A DNA stretch of 45,791 nucleotides from Candidatus Zixiibacteriota bacterium (GTDB taxonomy: Bacteria; Zixibacteria; MSB-5A5; GN15; FEB-12). This document shows positions 45,667 to 45,791 of this stretch, piece by piece. Numbering within the stretch: position 1 is the stretch's first letter; the number at the start of each line of letters is the position of its first letter. Location: NCBI GenBank assembly GCA_040752815.1, contig JBFMGC010000021.1, positions 1 to 45,791 of the forward strand, given 5' to 3'. The position numbers and the translations under genes were made by a program. A model generated the notes under the pieces. It ran no database searches, was not told the origin of the DNA, and saw only the letters and a program-made list of their open reading frames with translations.

Positions 45667-45791
45667 CTACTCGTAGTCCGACTCGAGATAGTCCTGCACG
45701 GTCGATTGGCGGCTCAGGCGCTGCGCCAGTTTCTTCGAGAGCTCCACCGCCGAGTTCTCCCCATAGACTTTCAGCATGTGGTTCATCGCGA
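45667..45791 (-). CDS. C-terminal end of an unidentified gene
   Basis: The last 40 codons of a minus-strand gene that enters from the right edge, ending in TAG at 45667. The visible part is charged and helical (KVYGENSAVELSKKLAQRLS, then QDYLESDYE). No family was recognised. Codon use and GC are like neighbouring genes. Confidence 0.6.
   Translation of the reverse strand, partial: AMNHMLKVYGENSAVELSKKLAQRLSRQSTVQDYLESDYE

Overview
The window is about 45.8 kb of bacterial chromosome, moderately GC-rich and densely coded, with most genes on the minus strand. No single marker fixes the taxon. The combination of a TSP3-repeat plus dockerin-type secreted amidase, PorV/PorQ-like and PorT-like outer-membrane barrels, many short lipoproteins, a SANT/Myb-like basic protein and abundant intergenic palindromes suggests a Gram-negative member of the FCB superphylum, for example a Zixibacteria-like candidate lineage. 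That placement is inference.

Layout. 1-4.4 kb: a SnoaL-like protein, tRNA-Ser(TGA), a lipoprotein built from two copies of a four-cysteine domain, a secreted parallel beta-helix protein and an AhpD-like carboxymuconolactone decarboxylase-family protein. 4.6-6 kb: a GT81 (GpgS-like) glycosyltransferase fused to a HAD phosphatase. 6-8 kb: a LemA-TPM-TPM operon. 8-10.2 kb: DedA, then a repeat-rich stretch holding a decayed IS1182-type transposase between long direct repeats. 10.2-14 kb: acnA-fba. 14.1-17.3 kb: ispE-spoVG-tRNA-Gln-prs-rplY, the only long plus-strand operon, ended by a clear terminator. 17.3-18 kb: a structured, repeat-rich intergenic stretch. 18-19.2 kb: a lone etfB and the basic Myb-like protein. 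19.5-26.3 kb: the yceD-rpmF-plsX-fabH-fabD-fabG-acpP-fabF-rnc operon. 26.5-34.6 kb: a complete F1Fo ATP synthase operon (atpZ, an atpI-like gene, atpB-E-F-H-A, an unexpected outer-membrane beta-barrel gene, then atpG-D-C). 34.9-38.3 kb: a CXXCH lipoprotein (DUF3365), a DUF2784 membrane protein, a PorV/PorQ-like barrel and a secreted HMA metal-binding protein. 38.5-41.8 kb: two periplasmic PPIase chaperones and an S4 protein in a tightly overlapping operon. 42-45.5 kb: a secreted amidase/TSP3/dockerin protein and a TolB-like propeller. 45.67 kb to the edge: the C-terminal end of an unidentified gene.

Most of the content is core housekeeping: lipid synthesis, energy, isoprenoid and PRPP supply, central carbon metabolism and envelope biogenesis. 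The less ordinary items are the glycosyltransferase-phosphatase fusion, the barrel gene inside the atp operon, the duplicated-domain lipoprotein, the Myb-like basic protein and several families of dispersed palindromic repeats that sit only between transcription units. Several minus-strand genes have near-consensus sigma70-type promoters with 16-18 bp spacers, and one of these predicts a nearly leaderless GTG-started mRNA for yceD.
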